From Dipteris shenzhenensis (lineage: Eukaryota; Polypodiophyta; Polypodiopsida; Gleicheniales): DNA of 64,000 bases. This document shows positions 33,696 through 46,054 of this stretch, one piece after another. The translations under genes and the position numbers were made by a program. Under the pieces are notes generated by a model. That model had not been told where the DNA came from. It saw nothing but the letters and a program-made list of their open reading frames with translations, and did not search any database. The stretch lies in NCBI GenBank assembly GCA_047967505.1, contig CM106541.1, one strand, 5' to 3'. Each line of letters opens with the position of its first letter. The stretch's first letter is position 1.

Positions 33696-33954
33696 CTCGG
33701 GGGGTGCACTACTTAGAAACCCTATGTATCACGTGCATTCAAGCGGTATTTTTAAAACCCCTCAACTAAAAATTTTCCCCCAATAAAAACACCACTCTTT
33801 ACTTATGAACTAGGTGATTCTTTTCTAATCAGTGAATTAAAACATCCCTCCTGTTATTGGAAACCTATTAAAAATTTCCAAAAAGTTAAATTAAAATAGC
33901 CCTCCTTTTGAATGCCCGTGGTATACTAAAATTTTATGGGGTGAATTCTCCAAG
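33696..33954. mobile_element. 259-bp MITE, hAT-like, copy 2
   Basis: Same ends and the same 8-bp flanks CACCCACC (33688-33695, 33955-33962) as at 3644. It is carried along by duplication of the gypsy block rather than inserted independently. Confidence 0.85.
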
Positions 33955-34434
33955 CACCCACCGTCCATTCGCAACAATCAACAATCCTATTACATCGAGA
34001 AAGACTTGGAGAGTGTTAAGGTGACCATCTCTTCCTCCCTTTGGATTTCTGTCAAAGTTTTCTCTCCGTCAAGTTTCCTCCACCGCCCTCCCCTCCACCC
34101 CCCTCCCCCCCTCTCCACCATGACCCCCCCCTTCCCTCCCCTCCCTCCACCACCACCCCCCCCCCCCCCTCCACCCCACCCCCCCCTCTTCACCCTCCCC
34201 TCCACCACCCCTCCTGCACCCCCTCCACTCCCCCCATCCCCCCCTTCACCCCCTCCACCACCCCCCCTTTACGCCCTCTACCACCCCTCTTGCACCCCCT
34301 CCACCACTCTCGCCCAACCCCCCCTCCCCCCCCTTTTTCCATCCCCCTCCCTCTCCATTTCTGCCCCCCCTCCCCCCCCCCTCTCTCTCTCTCTCCCCCC
34401 CTCCCCCCCCCTCTCTCTCTCTCTTCCCCCCCTA

Positions 34435-34974
34435 ATCCACTAACCTAAGTTAAATCTAACCTAACTTAGGTTAGTACTAACCTAACTATGGTTAGTTTAA
34501 GGTTAAGTGAGGTTTTTGTTTTTAATTTATAAATTTAAAGGGGGGGCAGTGTTGGGCTATAGCAGGAGGGGATTGTGAGGGTAGGGGTAGTGGGAATCGA
34601 GTGGTGGATGGGAGAGTTGGAGGGGGTGGGGGGAAGAGGGAGGAGTAGGGGGGGTGGAGGAGTATGCCTGGGAGACAGAGGCGGTATTGGGATGGTATTG
34701 GAGGAGTATGCCTCACCTCCTCCATCGCCCATGCATACTCCTCCACCCGCCCTACTCCTCCCTCTTCCCCCTACCCCCTCCACCCCTCCCATCCCCCCCA
34801 ACCTCTCGACTCCCACTGCCCCTAGCCTCACAGTCCCCTCCTGCTGCCATCGCCTAGTGCCGCCGACCCCCCCTCTTTATTTTTTTAAATAAAAAACCTC
34901 ACTTAACCTTAAACTAACAATAGTTAGGTTAGTAATAACCTAGGTTAGGTTAGATTTAACTTAGGTTAGTGGAT
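34435..34974. mobile_element. Foldback element, copy 2 (540 bp)
   Basis: Longer than copy 1 because it keeps the central 53 bases around GGAGTATGCCTCACCTCCTCC. The outer arms and flanking TA are as in copy 1. The left arm is G-rich and the right arm C-rich. Confidence 0.8.
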
Positions 34975-35710
34975 TAGGTTAGTGGACTAGGTTGGTTAGC
35001 TTAACTTTTGATTAGTTAGGTTAGTTAGAGCCAGTTAGGTTTAATTAACTAAATAGTTAGACTAAATGCCTAGGTTAGGTTAATTACTAGTAGTTTAGTT
35101 AGTATTAACCCACGTTAGTGAGTGTTTACCACAATTAGGTTAGGTTACTGTCCAGTTGTAGTAACTAAATAGTTAGGATAATAGCCTAGGTAGACTAATT
35201 GGAATTACCCTAGTTCAGTTCCCCCAGTTAGAGTTTAAAGGACCATTCACACCATACTTAAGGCCGAGGATCCCCCCCCACACACACAAAAAGGCCCCAT
35301 TTTACCCCGATTTTAACACATCATGACTCGTCTGTTTGGTAGCCAAAAGGGACCCCATTTGAATCATGGTTTCACACACAGAAACACCACACTATGGGGC
35401 ATTTTTCCATCCCATTACATGCCATTTTGGAATCCCGCTAGCACTCATTAATTTGCACCCCCATGTGGGCCGCTTTTCACTCTAATTTGCTTGTATATTT
35501 CCATCGTGACCTCCGACTGGTACAATCCATCTACACTTGCACATTTCCCTACACATGTGGGACAATCCTAGGCACATTATTAACACAAAGTTCCCTACAA
35601 AATTAGCACATCTCTAACCCTCGTAACACAATTATATCAACACCCGCACTTGCAATAGAGACACCCGTTGCACCTGCATGCAGCTATGCTCCGGCCAACA
35701 CCTCCGACAC
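34975..35710. other. Gypsy leader, copy 2
   Basis: No gene. It matches 4872-5600 up to about 35712, where copy 2 diverges from copies 1 and 3 and skips the gag N-terminus. Confidence 0.5.
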
Positions 35711-35739
35711 AAAAGGTCTAATACCAGTCTAGGAAAATC

Positions 35740-36290
35740 AAGTTTGACTCAATACATATCGAGCACCAATCAAGTGCTACGGTTGTGGAGAAAATCACCA
35801 CATCGTAGATTGCCCTCATCATGGTAGCCCCCCTACTTTCCAACCACTCTGTAGAGATTGTGGCATAGGACATGCTTGTATGGATTATCCCATGAAAAAT
35901 AAAGTCCCACAACAAACAAAGGCTAAGCTTGATGTCCCAATCAGAATTATTGGAGTGGACCATCAAATTCTGGGGCCGACAAGTGTAATATCACAACGTA
36001 TGAATGTAATTACATGCCAACAGAAAGAGGCCACCAAGGACCCTAATATTCCAATCCAACCAAGACGAATTCTTTAAAAAAAATCACAAGTGCCTCTACC
36101 TCCGGCAAGCAATGAGCAGCCCAACTCATGCACATCAACTCCTAAGCCTCCAATAAAAGAAGCTCCATACCCAAATGCAGAAGTGGAGAAGGATCATTTT
36201 CAAGCACTTCAACAAAGGGTACAAAAGGAACAAGCTCAATTTGAGACTAAGAAGCAAGCTCAATATCCAATCCGTGACTTGGCCCCATAG
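35740..36290 (+). pseudogene. gag: Gypsy gag C-terminal part with zinc knuckles (copy 2)
   Basis: From the codon at 35775 the frame reads CYGCGENHHIVDC, a CCHC-type zinc knuckle, then CRDCGIGHACMDYP, a second Cys/His cluster. It stays open to 36077, and another frame, rich in Gln, Lys and Glu, continues to 36290. These knuckles bind the element RNA during packaging. The gag N-terminus is missing here, while copies 1 and 3 have it and lack the knuckles. Confidence 0.75.
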
Positions 36291-36544
36291 AGTATTGATA
36301 CTGTACTCAAGGCTCTCTTCCAACAACACAGACTCTACAACATAATGTACTGCCATGTCAACTTGAAGGAGCCACACTCTCTAGCATCCTAAGTTGTCGT
36401 ATGTCAATCCTCATTGTAATCCTACTATGGAATTGTCCGAATCTCTGGGATTGAACTGGCAAATCTCCCTCCACCTATAGAAGACATAAAAGATATACTT
36501 GTGTGGATGGGTAAGAGATGTGACATATGCAACATTACTGTGCC

Positions 36545-37453
36545 TTTGACACAAGGCATATAATGAAGTCCAAGCCATAGTGGATGGTGGAGTAGGTGTA
36601 AATGTCCTATCAAAGGAGCTCTACAATGAATGGGGTCTTCCACCAATGGAAAACTCTAATTTCAACATACGCCTTGCCGATGATTCACGAGCAAAACCCT
36701 TGAGAATAGTGAATGGCGTGTCAACAAAAGTCGCAAAAGTTCACTTTTCCCTACAATTCACAATCTTGGATCTTCCCAAGAAATCCTATCAAATCTTACT
36801 GGGACGTCCTTGGTTGTAGGAAGCATTAGTCCTCCATGATTGGGAAATTGATAGACTGACAATCCAAAATTGCAACACCGTAGTCATGGTGAATGTGGGG
36901 ATAGGAGATATAAAACGAATTGTGCCTAGAGCATTGGATGAAACCTCTTCAACAACGATCTCAAGCAAATCACCTCCCCTACAATAGCATGCAATAGTGG
37001 GCAATTCACAAAGCAATGTCGATAAGTGGATACATACATTGGCAACCATCGATAACTACCATTCATTAGACCCCATCTTCTTGCAGATAGATGCTAGGGT
37101 CATGTAGGTAGATCCTCCACACACACATGAAGAATCAATCAATCTAGAGGTGCCATTCTTTATGGCTAACCTCAAATGGGATCATGAGCGTGACAAAGGT
37201 ACCCATACCAATGATGACTCATATTTTCGTTGGGATCTCAAAACTGAGGCTGAGAATGCTCAAATTGAAGATCAAGTCTATGACAATAACTTAGCCATTC
37301 TACATGCCCTAATGGCAGTCGAGCTTTCAAAAATTGAACCTCCAAAGTTGAATAACAGTAGAAGATCCTGCAAGAAAGATGGAGGAAATCATAGAAAAGG
37401 TAAGGTCGAACACTTCAATGAATTTGAATGAGTCCAAATAAGGATCGTCAAAT
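36545..37453 (+). pseudogene. Gypsy aspartic protease and spacer (copy 2)
   Basis: The catalytic motif is present as IVDGGVGVNVLS (Asp-Gly-Gly in place of the usual Asp-Thr/Ser-Gly), then IRLADDSRAKPL, FTILDLPKKSYQILLGRPWL and a TAG at 36817. A spacer with an open frame (37150-37431, acidic then Lys-rich) follows. The block ends at 37453, where a CACTA element begins, so RT and the rest of pol are absent. Confidence 0.8.
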
Positions 37454-37789
37454 CACTACTACACACAGATCCTATTGCGACGTTTATGTACCGACGTTTA
37501 GGGCCCGCTTAGTGTTAATCGTCAGTATGAAAATCGGGTTTCGTAAATCGTCGCTATATAGCGACTTTTGCTAAAAGTCGCTATATAGCGACACTGAGAC
37601 AAAATATTATAGCGACGTTTTTACAAAGAGGTTTTTTTTTTTTTTAGGCCTTAAAAGTTAGTTTTTTCCAATGATAAAATTTTTTAAATTTTCATACATG
37701 TTTGAGCTCATAGAGAATAAAAAAATGAGAGCATGTACATCAAGCCTTTGAAGCTCATATATTCATGTCCAAGTTTGAGATGAGAAAAA

Positions 37790-40700
37790 TCAAATAAGAG
37801 CATTTACATCAACTGTTTCATCTTGAGCCAAGTCTAAGGCGCCAAGCAAGTCTATCTCCAACTCTATACCGAGTTGATCTCCTATATCATCATCGTACTC
37901 TAGTATCGTATGTTCACCTAAAAGTATTTGATCATCTTCTTCAATAAAGCTTAAGTGTGGTGATTGATCTTGATGATTGTTGTCTTCCTCGTCAATATCG
38001 TGATCTCCATCCTCCTCCCGTGCGATGTCATTATGCACATCTTCCTCTTGCCTCATATGGTGATCTACATCTTCTTCGCTCGATTCATCAATTGGATCCG
38101 GCATTGGTAGTGGCATCTCCATATCCACATCTCGATCTTCAAAAATTTGCTTACTTCGTGGTGCAACTTGGATCACGTACCACCATCTTGGATCAGAACG
38201 ATCCGGATGAAAAACCACCTATATTGAAGATGGGTGCCAAATGTCATCAATTATATATATATCAATGGACTTTAAAAACGAAAGCTTCGACTAATTAAAT
38301 CATTAGTATGCACCTGCTCACAGTGCTCGGGAAGAACGAAAGTATCACTTTCATCGGTCCAATGTTTGGTGGAGTCTATTGCAAAGAGACCGCTACTATC
38401 TTTTCTCACTGTCGCATGGGGACCGTTGTAAGCTCAGGGGGGTCACTATGTATAAACCCTCTATATCACGTGCGTTCAAGGCCTATATTTAAAGTCCCTT
38501 ATCTGTAAAAAATTTCATTAATAAAATGTACCCCTTTTCTATACAAATCTGTAAATTTTTTCCAAAACTATTTTAAATAGTCCCTTATGTATATTTATTT
38601 CTGTAAATTTTAGAAATAAAAAAAATCCTTCTGTTGAACTCACGTGATAGGGTTACATATGATGAGTGACCCCCCCGAGGTTGTAAGTAGTTCTAAACCA
38701 TTTTACATCAAGAATGAAAATAGTAAATCGTCTGAAATCAATTTCATAGATGTGGCGTATGGTTCCACAATAATCCAACTGTGAGGAGAGAAGATTGGTA
38801 TCCGAAGCACTTGCTCGGCTATCTTGTGTGAAGTTAGCCATGACTCCACAATCATATGTGACTCTCTTTGAATCGATGCGTTCCATGCAAAAATGTCGTC
38901 CATATGACCATAAGGCACTGTACTTTTTGTACTGTAAAAGAGCATCATTAAAACAATGAAGATGCACCTATTTTATAGCATATATTGCCACAAATAATTA
39001 CTTAATTACGTCAAGAGATAAGAAACTTACATGCACCATACATCCAGATGATAACTCCCGCTCGTGCTCGTTTATTGTCTCTCCATCACGTTCGGCTTTA
39101 CGTACAGCCAGTTGTAGCCAATCAAGTGACATGTGAGTAGGGAGAAGAGCCAGATCTCGTGGATATAGTTGTGATCGCCTGTACATTACTCTGAATCTCA
39201 TCCTTGCATTTATTCTTTCTGCTTTGGCCACTTCATATCTCTCAATCCACTTCTGCATCTCAGGGCTATTGAGGATACAAAACTTATTGAATTTCTCCAT
39301 TTGCTCTTCGCTCATCTTTCTTTCAATCCCTTTTCCTTGGGGGACCTTGCCAATGATGCGATCATCATCCTTGTTGTGCCAAGCTTGCGGCATATCAGGA
39401 TCCGTGGATGCAAGAAACTCTGTGATATATACTAATGACTCTTGCACAAGCCATCCCTCTGCCATGCTTGCTTCCGGTCTTGCTCTTTGTCTTACAAACC
39501 CCTTTAAAGTTTTCATAAACCGCTTGAGAAAAAACATCCATCGATTATGAACGGTACCTGCTATAGCCACCTCATCAACTATGTGCACAAGCAAGTGGAC
39601 TTGAGTTGTCATAATGCTTGAGGGAAAGTGCTTCTCAAGCAAGCATACGGCTTCGATGGATTCCACCCTAGCCTTCTCGATGCTCGATATAGAGATCTCT
39701 TTTTGAGATATCCACCTATTTCACATGTCCATGCATATGTAAGATATTTGAGATATCCACCTATTTCACATGTCCATTAAGAAAATATATAATGCGATTT
39801 GATAGTAAGCATACCTCACAATACCACAGATCTTGAATATAGCATTTCTAACATCTTCTTGTAAGCACCCTTTTATTGTAATTGGAAGGATGAACTATCA
39901 AAGCAACAATGAAGTCATGTCAACAATATAACATAATAATAATTACGCTAACGCATCACTATTATCGGTACACTAATTCTACTTAGAATACCTGTAAGAC
40001 CTTGTGCCAATCATGGGACTTGAGGCCACTAAGCTTATTGTCCTTTGAAAATGCTCCTTTCAAGCAACGCATGTACCCTGTCGGTGTTTGAAAAGAGGCA
40101 ATGTCTGCCTTGATCGCTGCCTCCTCCCTCGTAGAGAGGATCCACGTTGCTTTCGAGAGGACAACTTTTCCCGAAGCATGCACTTGGGGCCACAAACAAG
40201 ACATCCTATTCATAGCACGCAAGTCTTCTCGCACTCCTCTCGAGTCCTTGGAACCAACCAAGTGTGCCCAAATGGTAGCCCCCACATTCTTGAAGATATG
40301 CATGGGATCCAAGAGATGATTGATTTGTAACTGACCCCAATAAGGAAGCTCGTGAAAGATCGATAGCCTCTTCATACCAGGAGGAGGTTCCTCTCCATTC
40401 GCCCTCCAAGCTTGAATCCAATCACTTGCTTTCAAATATGATGGTGGTGGATCAAGCTGACCTCCATGTGCGAGATGGTCGAGCGAAAGATATCGAGCAT
40501 GACCTTCATAAACATTTTTCCTCATATGTTTGGAGTAGCGTGCAAGCAATTTCATAGTGGGTCCACAAACAGGACAAGCATGGTACCCACTTGTAACAAG
40601 TCTTGCACGCGTGCATGAATATGTTAGTACAAGACATGCGTGCAAAAGAGAGTAAAAAAAGCATAATCCCTCATTGTACATGTAATGACATAACCACGTA

Positions 40701-41875
40701 CCTGCGCACTCTCCATATCCTGGGTAGTCATGCATGGTCCACATCAAGATACCCCTGACCAAAATATCATTGGTATGCTTAGGAGCTCTGGAAATATCAA
40801 AGACCTGCACTCCTCTCCATAATATCTGTAACTCCTCTATCAAAGGTGCCATGTACACGTCCATGTTTTTTGCCTTGTACTTTCCTGGCACAAGTAGTGG
40901 AAGCATGAGGTGTCCCTTTTTTATTGTTAGCCATGGTGGGATATTGTAATTCACCACGACTGTGGGCCATGTCGACCAAGATGTCGAGCGTAACTCGAAA
41001 GGATTCACGCTGTCCATGGCTAGCCCAAGATGTAAGTTGCGTGGCTCCCTCGCAAAGTCCGGCCACTGATTATCTATGTGTTTCCAAGCTGCACAATCTG
41101 CGGGAATCCTCAATGTGTGATCAGTGGACCGATGAGATGCATGCCATGTCATCAACTCCGCTATGGATTTGCATCGAAACATGTGTTGTATTCTTGCAAT
41201 GATGGGAAAGTGTCTTAAGACCTTTATCGGTATCCGCTCACCCTGCAAGTCATCTCTATAACGTTGTTCCCCACACTTTGGACAACTAGCCAAATCTCCA
41301 TGCTCACGATGAAAGAGAATACAATCATTACGGCAAGCATGGATGGTATCATAATCCATACCCACCATTGTAAGCATCTTTTTCGCTTCATCTCTTGATG
41401 CGGGCATGGTATTTGGTGCAGGCAACATCTTCTGGAGCAACCTATGCGGGCATGGTACGTTGGATGTAGTGCCCCTAAAAATGGAATCCATCATGTCGAC
41501 CATACCCTTGTCGTCATCCGGGAGACTATAGTCTTGTTGAAAGTGAGAAGGTATATGTGTACCCTCGTCACCCTCCTCATCCTGTCATAAGCTCATTCAT
41601 GTAAATATAAGATCTTCTATTTTCTGGTATACAATAAGATTGCGAACTTAAATAGCTTTGACTTACTGATGATCCATCAACATGTGCAACACCAACGGGG
41701 GGGGTACTGGTTCCGGCTCCTCCCCATACATCCGCAAGTGGCACATGATAATACGACGTTGATGTCGTACTTCTCGCTTACAATGAGTGCAATGACAGTA
41801 TAACCTCTCCGTAAGCCACTTCATGCTCCCGGGCATTGCCGCATCATCGGATGAGCTTCCACTCGTCCCTTCCAT
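37790..41875 (-). pseudogene. CACTA TNP2-type transposase, multi-exon
   Basis: The 5' end is at 41875. A short first exon has a Cys/His cluster (YCHCTHCKREVRHQ). The 506-codon exon 41503-39983 is the Transposase_21 (TNP2) domain: CRNDCILFHREH, CPKCGEQRYR, DSVNPFELRSTSWSTWP, HACPVCGPTM, DPMHIFKNVGATIW and LKSHDWHKVLQ. A small exon near 39885-39815 reads PITIKGCLQEDVRNAIF. Exon 39666-38998 is the DUF4218-type region (MTTQVHLLVHIVDEV, RWMFFLKRFMKTLKGFVR). Exon 38967-38653 resembles DUF4216 (YCGTIRHIYEIDF). The C-terminus (38218-37790) has DPRWWYVIQVAPR and a very acidic tail. The domains are remarkably complete. The exon 1-2 junction does not keep frame, and a MITE lies inside the gene, so I call it a probable pseudogene. 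Confidence 0.75.
38433..38679. mobile_element. 247-bp MITE inside CACTA transposase
   Basis: It starts CTCAGGGGGGTCACT and ends AGTGACCCCCCCGAG, with perfect 8-bp flanks GTTGTAAG (38425-38432, 38680-38687). The inner words CACGTGCGTTCAA and TTGAACTCACGTG are near-inverted. It is non-coding. The element at 49517-49763 is the same length and sits in the opposite orientation. It lies between the DUF4216-like and C-terminal exons of the CACTA gene, perhaps in an intron. Confidence 0.9.
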
Positions 41876-42010
41876 CTACACTTATAAAATCACAACATAA
41901 GCATGAAGAGGAGATATTGACAATTGTAAGCATAGCATGTTTGAGCTTCTCTTGAGGCTATATAAAAAAAATGAACAATAAGCGTCGCTATATAGCGACG
42001 CTGTGGGTTA

Positions 42011-42240
42011 AAACCCGAAACGTCGAAACGCATGGCGTTTTGTTCAATCCATTCCCTAATCTCTCAAGTAAGCAACCCGAAATCTCCTCCCACCTATTTT
42101 CGACGACCTCCCATCTATTCCAAGCAACCTCCCACTCTATTTTCCACTCCTCACCCTTCTCCTACCTCTTGTACTCCCTCTCTATCCTTTTCCCTCTTTG
42201 GTTTCCTGAAAGAAAGTTCTTCAAGAGGTGAGTTTGTTTC
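42011..42240. other. Unassigned segment next to CACTA right end
   Basis: After the last TCGCTATATAGCGA dyad comes pyrimidine-rich sequence ending in TTCAAGAG|GTGAGT, a good + strand splice donor at about 42226. On the - strand it could be the CACTA promoter side. No supported protein: the + strand frames here are Ser/Pro/Leu-rich. Confidence 0.3.
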
Positions 42241-42720
42241 AACAATGTAGGTTGTTTGTTTGTTAGCTTTAGTTTTGTGAGTGTTTCTTCTTGTATTGCT
42301 AAACCTGTAAACTAGTTTTCATGCTTGATTTGAAAGGATTGAAACAAAAAACGAGATTTCAAGAAAGAAAGAAAACTCACCTCTTTTTTCTGTATTTCTC
42401 TTCCTTCTCTTTCTCCTTGTCTCCTCAATCTCCTCCTTTCCTTGTCTCCTCAATCTCCTCCCTTCAAGAAGTTGCTTTTGTAATCTCCTCTTTCCACTAA
42501 CATCTTATTTGAAAAAATGGGTTGTTTTCTCTCTTTTGTAGGGCCAGTCCACTACACCGAGCGGGACATACTCTCTCTTTTGTAGGGCCAGTCCACTACA
42601 CCGAGCGGGACATACTTTTTCAGGTAAGTGCTTCCTCTTTTTTCCATTTATTATTTTTGTTATTTGCATTGGCCTGTAGCTAGCGCCTTAAGCGCTAGCT
42701 GCAGTGATGGGCGTAGGAAC
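42241..42720 (-). other. Inverted copy of the cassette's 5' region
   Basis: On the - strand this matches 11395-11750: the GGTGAGT donor (about 42374-42380), the AACACC-free CCGCTCGG..GTAGTGGAC segment, and the GCTAGCGC/GCGCTAGC inverted word near 42680-42700. A 47-base piece around GGGCCAGTCCACTACACCGA is tandemly repeated at 42541-42613. Transposase coding sequence is absent. Confidence 0.6.
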
Positions 42721-42899
42721 CCTCTCTTCCCCTCTCACTCTTTCCTTCTTCCCCCTTCTCTTTTTCTCCCTTTTCCCCCTTCTCTTTTTTCCCTCTTCTC
42801 TTATTCTCTCTTTCCCCCTTCTCTCTTTCCCCCTCATCTCTTTTCCCTTCTCTCTTTCCTTTCCCTCTTATTCTCTATTTCCTTTCCCTCTTATTCTCT

Positions 42900-45255
42900 T
42901 ATGCTTATGCTTCTCTCATTCCCCCTTTTCTATTTCCCCCTTCTCTCATTCGCATAAGCTCATGCTTATGCTCATGCATGAGCATGAGCTTATGCTTAAG
43001 TTTCCGCATAAGCTTATGCTTATGCATGAGCTTATGCGGAAATTGAGAATGAGAGAAGCTTATGCTTCTCTCATTCTCTATTTCCGCATAAGCTCCTTCT
43101 CTTTTTCCGCATGAGCATAAGCATAAGCTTATGCTCATACATGAGCATGAGCTTATGCTTAAGTTTCCGCATAAGCTTATGCTTATGCTTCTCTCCTTCT
43201 CTATTTCCGCATAAGCTCCTTCTCTTTTTCCGCATGAGCTTATGCTTATGCTTATGCTTAAGCATAAGCATCCGCATAAGCTCATGCTTATGCTCATACA
43301 TGAGCATGAGCTTATGCATGAGCTTATGCGGAAATAGAGAATGAGAGATGCTTATGCTTCTCTCATTCTCTATTTCCGCATTATGCTTATGCATGAGATT
43401 ATGCGAAAATAGAGAATAGAGAAGCTTATGCTTCTCTCATTCTCTATTTCCGCATAAGCTCCTTCTCTTTTTCCGCATAAGCTCCTTCTCTTTATGCATA
43501 AGCATAAGCTCATGCTTATGCTCATGCCGAAAAAGAGAAGGAGCTTATGCGGAAATAGAGAATGAGAGAAGCATAAGCTTCTCTCATTCTCTAATTTCCG
43601 CATGAGAGAAGCATAAGCTTCTCTCATTCTCTATTTCCGCATAATCTCATGCATAAGCATAGCTTATGCGGAAACTTAAGCATAAGCATGAGCATAAGCA
43701 TGAGCTTATGCTCATGCGGAAAAAGAGAAGGAGCTTATGCGGCATAAGCATAAGCATAAGCTCATGCTTATGCTCATACATGAGCATGAGCTTGTGCGGA
43801 AATAGAGAATGAGAGAAGCTTATGCTTCTCTCATTCTCTATTTCCGCATAAGCTCCTTCTCTATTTCCGCATAAGCTCCTTCTCTTTTTCCGCATGAGCA
43901 TTAGCATGAGCTTATGCTTATGCTCATGCATGAGCATGAGCTTATGCTTAAGTTTCCGCATAAGCTTATGCTTATGCATGAGCTTATGCGGAAATAGAGA
44001 ATGAGAGAAGCTTATGCTTCTCTCCTTCTCTATTTCCGCATAAGCTCCTTCTCTATTTCCGCATAAGCTCCTTCTCTTTTTCCGCATGAGCGTAAGCATG
44101 AGCTTATGCTTATGCTTATGCTTAAGCATAAGCATCCGCATAAGCTCATGCTTATGCTCATATATGAGCATGAGCTTATGCATGAGCTTATGCGGAAATA
44201 GAGAATGAGAGAAGCTTATGCTTCTCTCATTCTCTATTTCCGCTCTCTATTTCCGCATTATGCTTATGCATGAGCTTATGCGGAAATAGAGAATGAGAGA
44301 AGCTTATGCTTCTCTCATTCTCTATTTCCGCATAAGCTCCTTCTCTTTTTCCGCATAAGCTCCTTCTCTTTTTCCGCATGAGCATAAGCATGAGCTTATG
44401 CTTATGCTTATGCTCATGCATGAGCATGAGCTTATGCTTGAGTTTCCGCATAAGCTTATGCTTATGCATGAGCTTATGCGAAAATAAAGAATGAGAGAAG
44501 CTTATGCTTCTCTCCTTCTCTATTTCTGCATAAGCTCCTTATCTTTTTCCGCATAAGCTCCTTCTCTTTTTCCGCATGAGCATAAGCATGAGCTTATGCT
44601 TATGCTTATGCTTAAGCATAAGCATAAGCATAAGCTCATGCTTATGCTCATGCATGAGCATGAGCTTATGCTTAAGTTTCCGCATAAGCTATGCTTATGC
44701 ATGAGCTTATGCGGATATAGAGAATGAGAGAAGCTTATGCTTCTCTCATTCTCTATTTCGGCATAAGCTCCTTCTCTTTTTCCGCATAAGCTCCTTCTCT
44801 TTTTCCGCATGAGCATAAGCATGAGCTTATGCTTATGCTTATGCTTATAAGCATAAGCATAAGCTCATGCTTATGCTCATGCATGAGCATGAGCTTATGC
44901 TTAAGTTTCCGCATAAGCTATGCTTATGCATGAGCTTATGCGGAAATAGAGAATGAGAGAAGCTTATGCTTCTCTCATTCTCTATTTCCGCATAAGCTCC
45001 TTCTCGTTTTATGCATAAGCTCCTTCTCTTTTTCTGCATGAGCATAAGCATGAGCTTATGCTTATGCTCATGCATGAGCATGAGCTTATGCTTAAGTTTC
45101 CGCATAAGCTTATGCTTATGCGTGAGCTTATGCGGAAATAGAGAATGAGAGAAGCTTATTCTCTATTTCCGCATAAGCTCCTTCTCTTTTTATGCATAAG
45201 CTCCTTCTCTTTTTCCGCATGAGCTTATGCTTATGCTTATGCTTAAGGATAAGCA
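42900..45255. repeat. Hyper-palindromic satellite (GCATAAGC/GCTTATGC higher-order array)
   Basis: About 2.35 kb is built from two word families. One is GCTTATGC/GCATAAGC chains with CATGAGCATGAGC. The other is AGAATGAGAGAAGC with its inverted complement, separated by TTTCCGCATAAGCTCC. The word GCGGAAATAGAGAATGAG starts at about 43988, 44192, 44280, 44479 (variant), 44711 (variant), 44940 and 45132, so higher-order units are about 190-230 bases with some partial ones. Many units contain near-perfect dyads of 30-36 bases. It is the inverted, expanded relative of the satellites at 10200 and 17086. Confidence 0.9.
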
Positions 45256-45261
45256 TAAGAT

Positions 45262-46054
45262 GAATATGTAATTTGGCATTGTATAACAAGACCAAGTCAC
45301 CTTCATTGGTGTCTTTGAATTTAAGATTCGTGTCAAACCATGTCTTTTTTCTGCATTTTTCTGTTGTCATGGCATGGTAGGTGACTAATCTGGTCTCTGT
45401 ATGCTTATCCAATTGATAGACTCTTTCTTTCAAAGATTCATGATCTCCCATGTGTTCTTCTACTGCTATGCGTAGGCTTGGTATTACAAAATCTAGTGGG
45501 ACCATAGCTTCGAGGCCGTACACCAATTGAAAAGGTGTATTGCTTGTACTGACCTTGAGTGTGGTTTGGTATGCCCATAAGGCTACATTTAGTTTCTCTA
45601 CCCAATCAAAACGTTGTGGTTCTACTACCTTGGTGAGGATAATGCATTATATTTTGTTGGTGGATTCGGCCTATCCATTCCCTTGGTGGTAGTAGGGTGT
45701 GCTTTTTCTATCATGGATTACCATAAAGCCAGACAAGAGTTCTAAGATTACCTCATTGACAAAATGTGTGCCTCTATCTGACACAATTTCAATGGGGCAT
45801 CCAAATCCGGTGATCACATTCTCGTATAATAATCTTGATGTGCTTCTAGCATCTTCCTTTCTGAGTGCTTTAGCTTCAGCCCATTTTGTAAAGTAATCCG
45901 TGGCCACAATGATGTAGCGTGCCTGTGTTCCCTGTGCTGTTGGATGGATGCCACCCACATAGTCAATCCTCCATTTTTCAAATGATTTTTGTTCAACAAA
46001 TGTTGTTAGCAGATTTAAGTCTTTGTGTTTGGGTTTAGTGGTCCATTGGCATAC
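45262..46054 (-). pseudogene. Inverted gypsy integrase fragment
   Basis: On the - strand it reads from VCQWTTKPK (46054) through the catalytic core: VATDYFTKWAEA, IVSDRGTHF and YYHQGNG, with an in-frame TAG in place of Gln. It then continues to the C-terminal part ending VLLYNAKLH at about 45262. It matches 9090-9885 closely and in one respect is better preserved: the extra Gly codon in copy 1 (VITGGFG) is a single Gly here. The - strand piece abuts a + strand copy of the sequence that normally follows integrase, at about 46055. Confidence 0.85.

Larger units (their letters stand above)
37454..42010 (-). mobile_element. CACTA (En/Spm) DNA transposon, right end unresolved
   Basis: It starts CACTACTACACACAG at 37454, the CACTA-type terminus, preceded by AAT, a possible 3-bp target site. 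Subterminal palindromes TCGCTATATAGCGA occur twice at 37547-37591 and once near the other end, at about 41985-41999, with related CGACGTTT/AACGTCG words. Between them lies a TNP2-type transposase on the - strand. I could not find the matching right terminus (AGTAGTG plus AAT). It was probably lost where inverted gypsy-related sequence begins downstream of 42010. It interrupts gypsy block 2. Confidence 0.75.

Noticed and set aside
42905-45526. Frames with repeated MHKHKLM, KRRSLCG and similar peptides
   Set aside because: They are translations of the palindromic satellite. The period of the peptide repeats follows the DNA units and frames shift between units.
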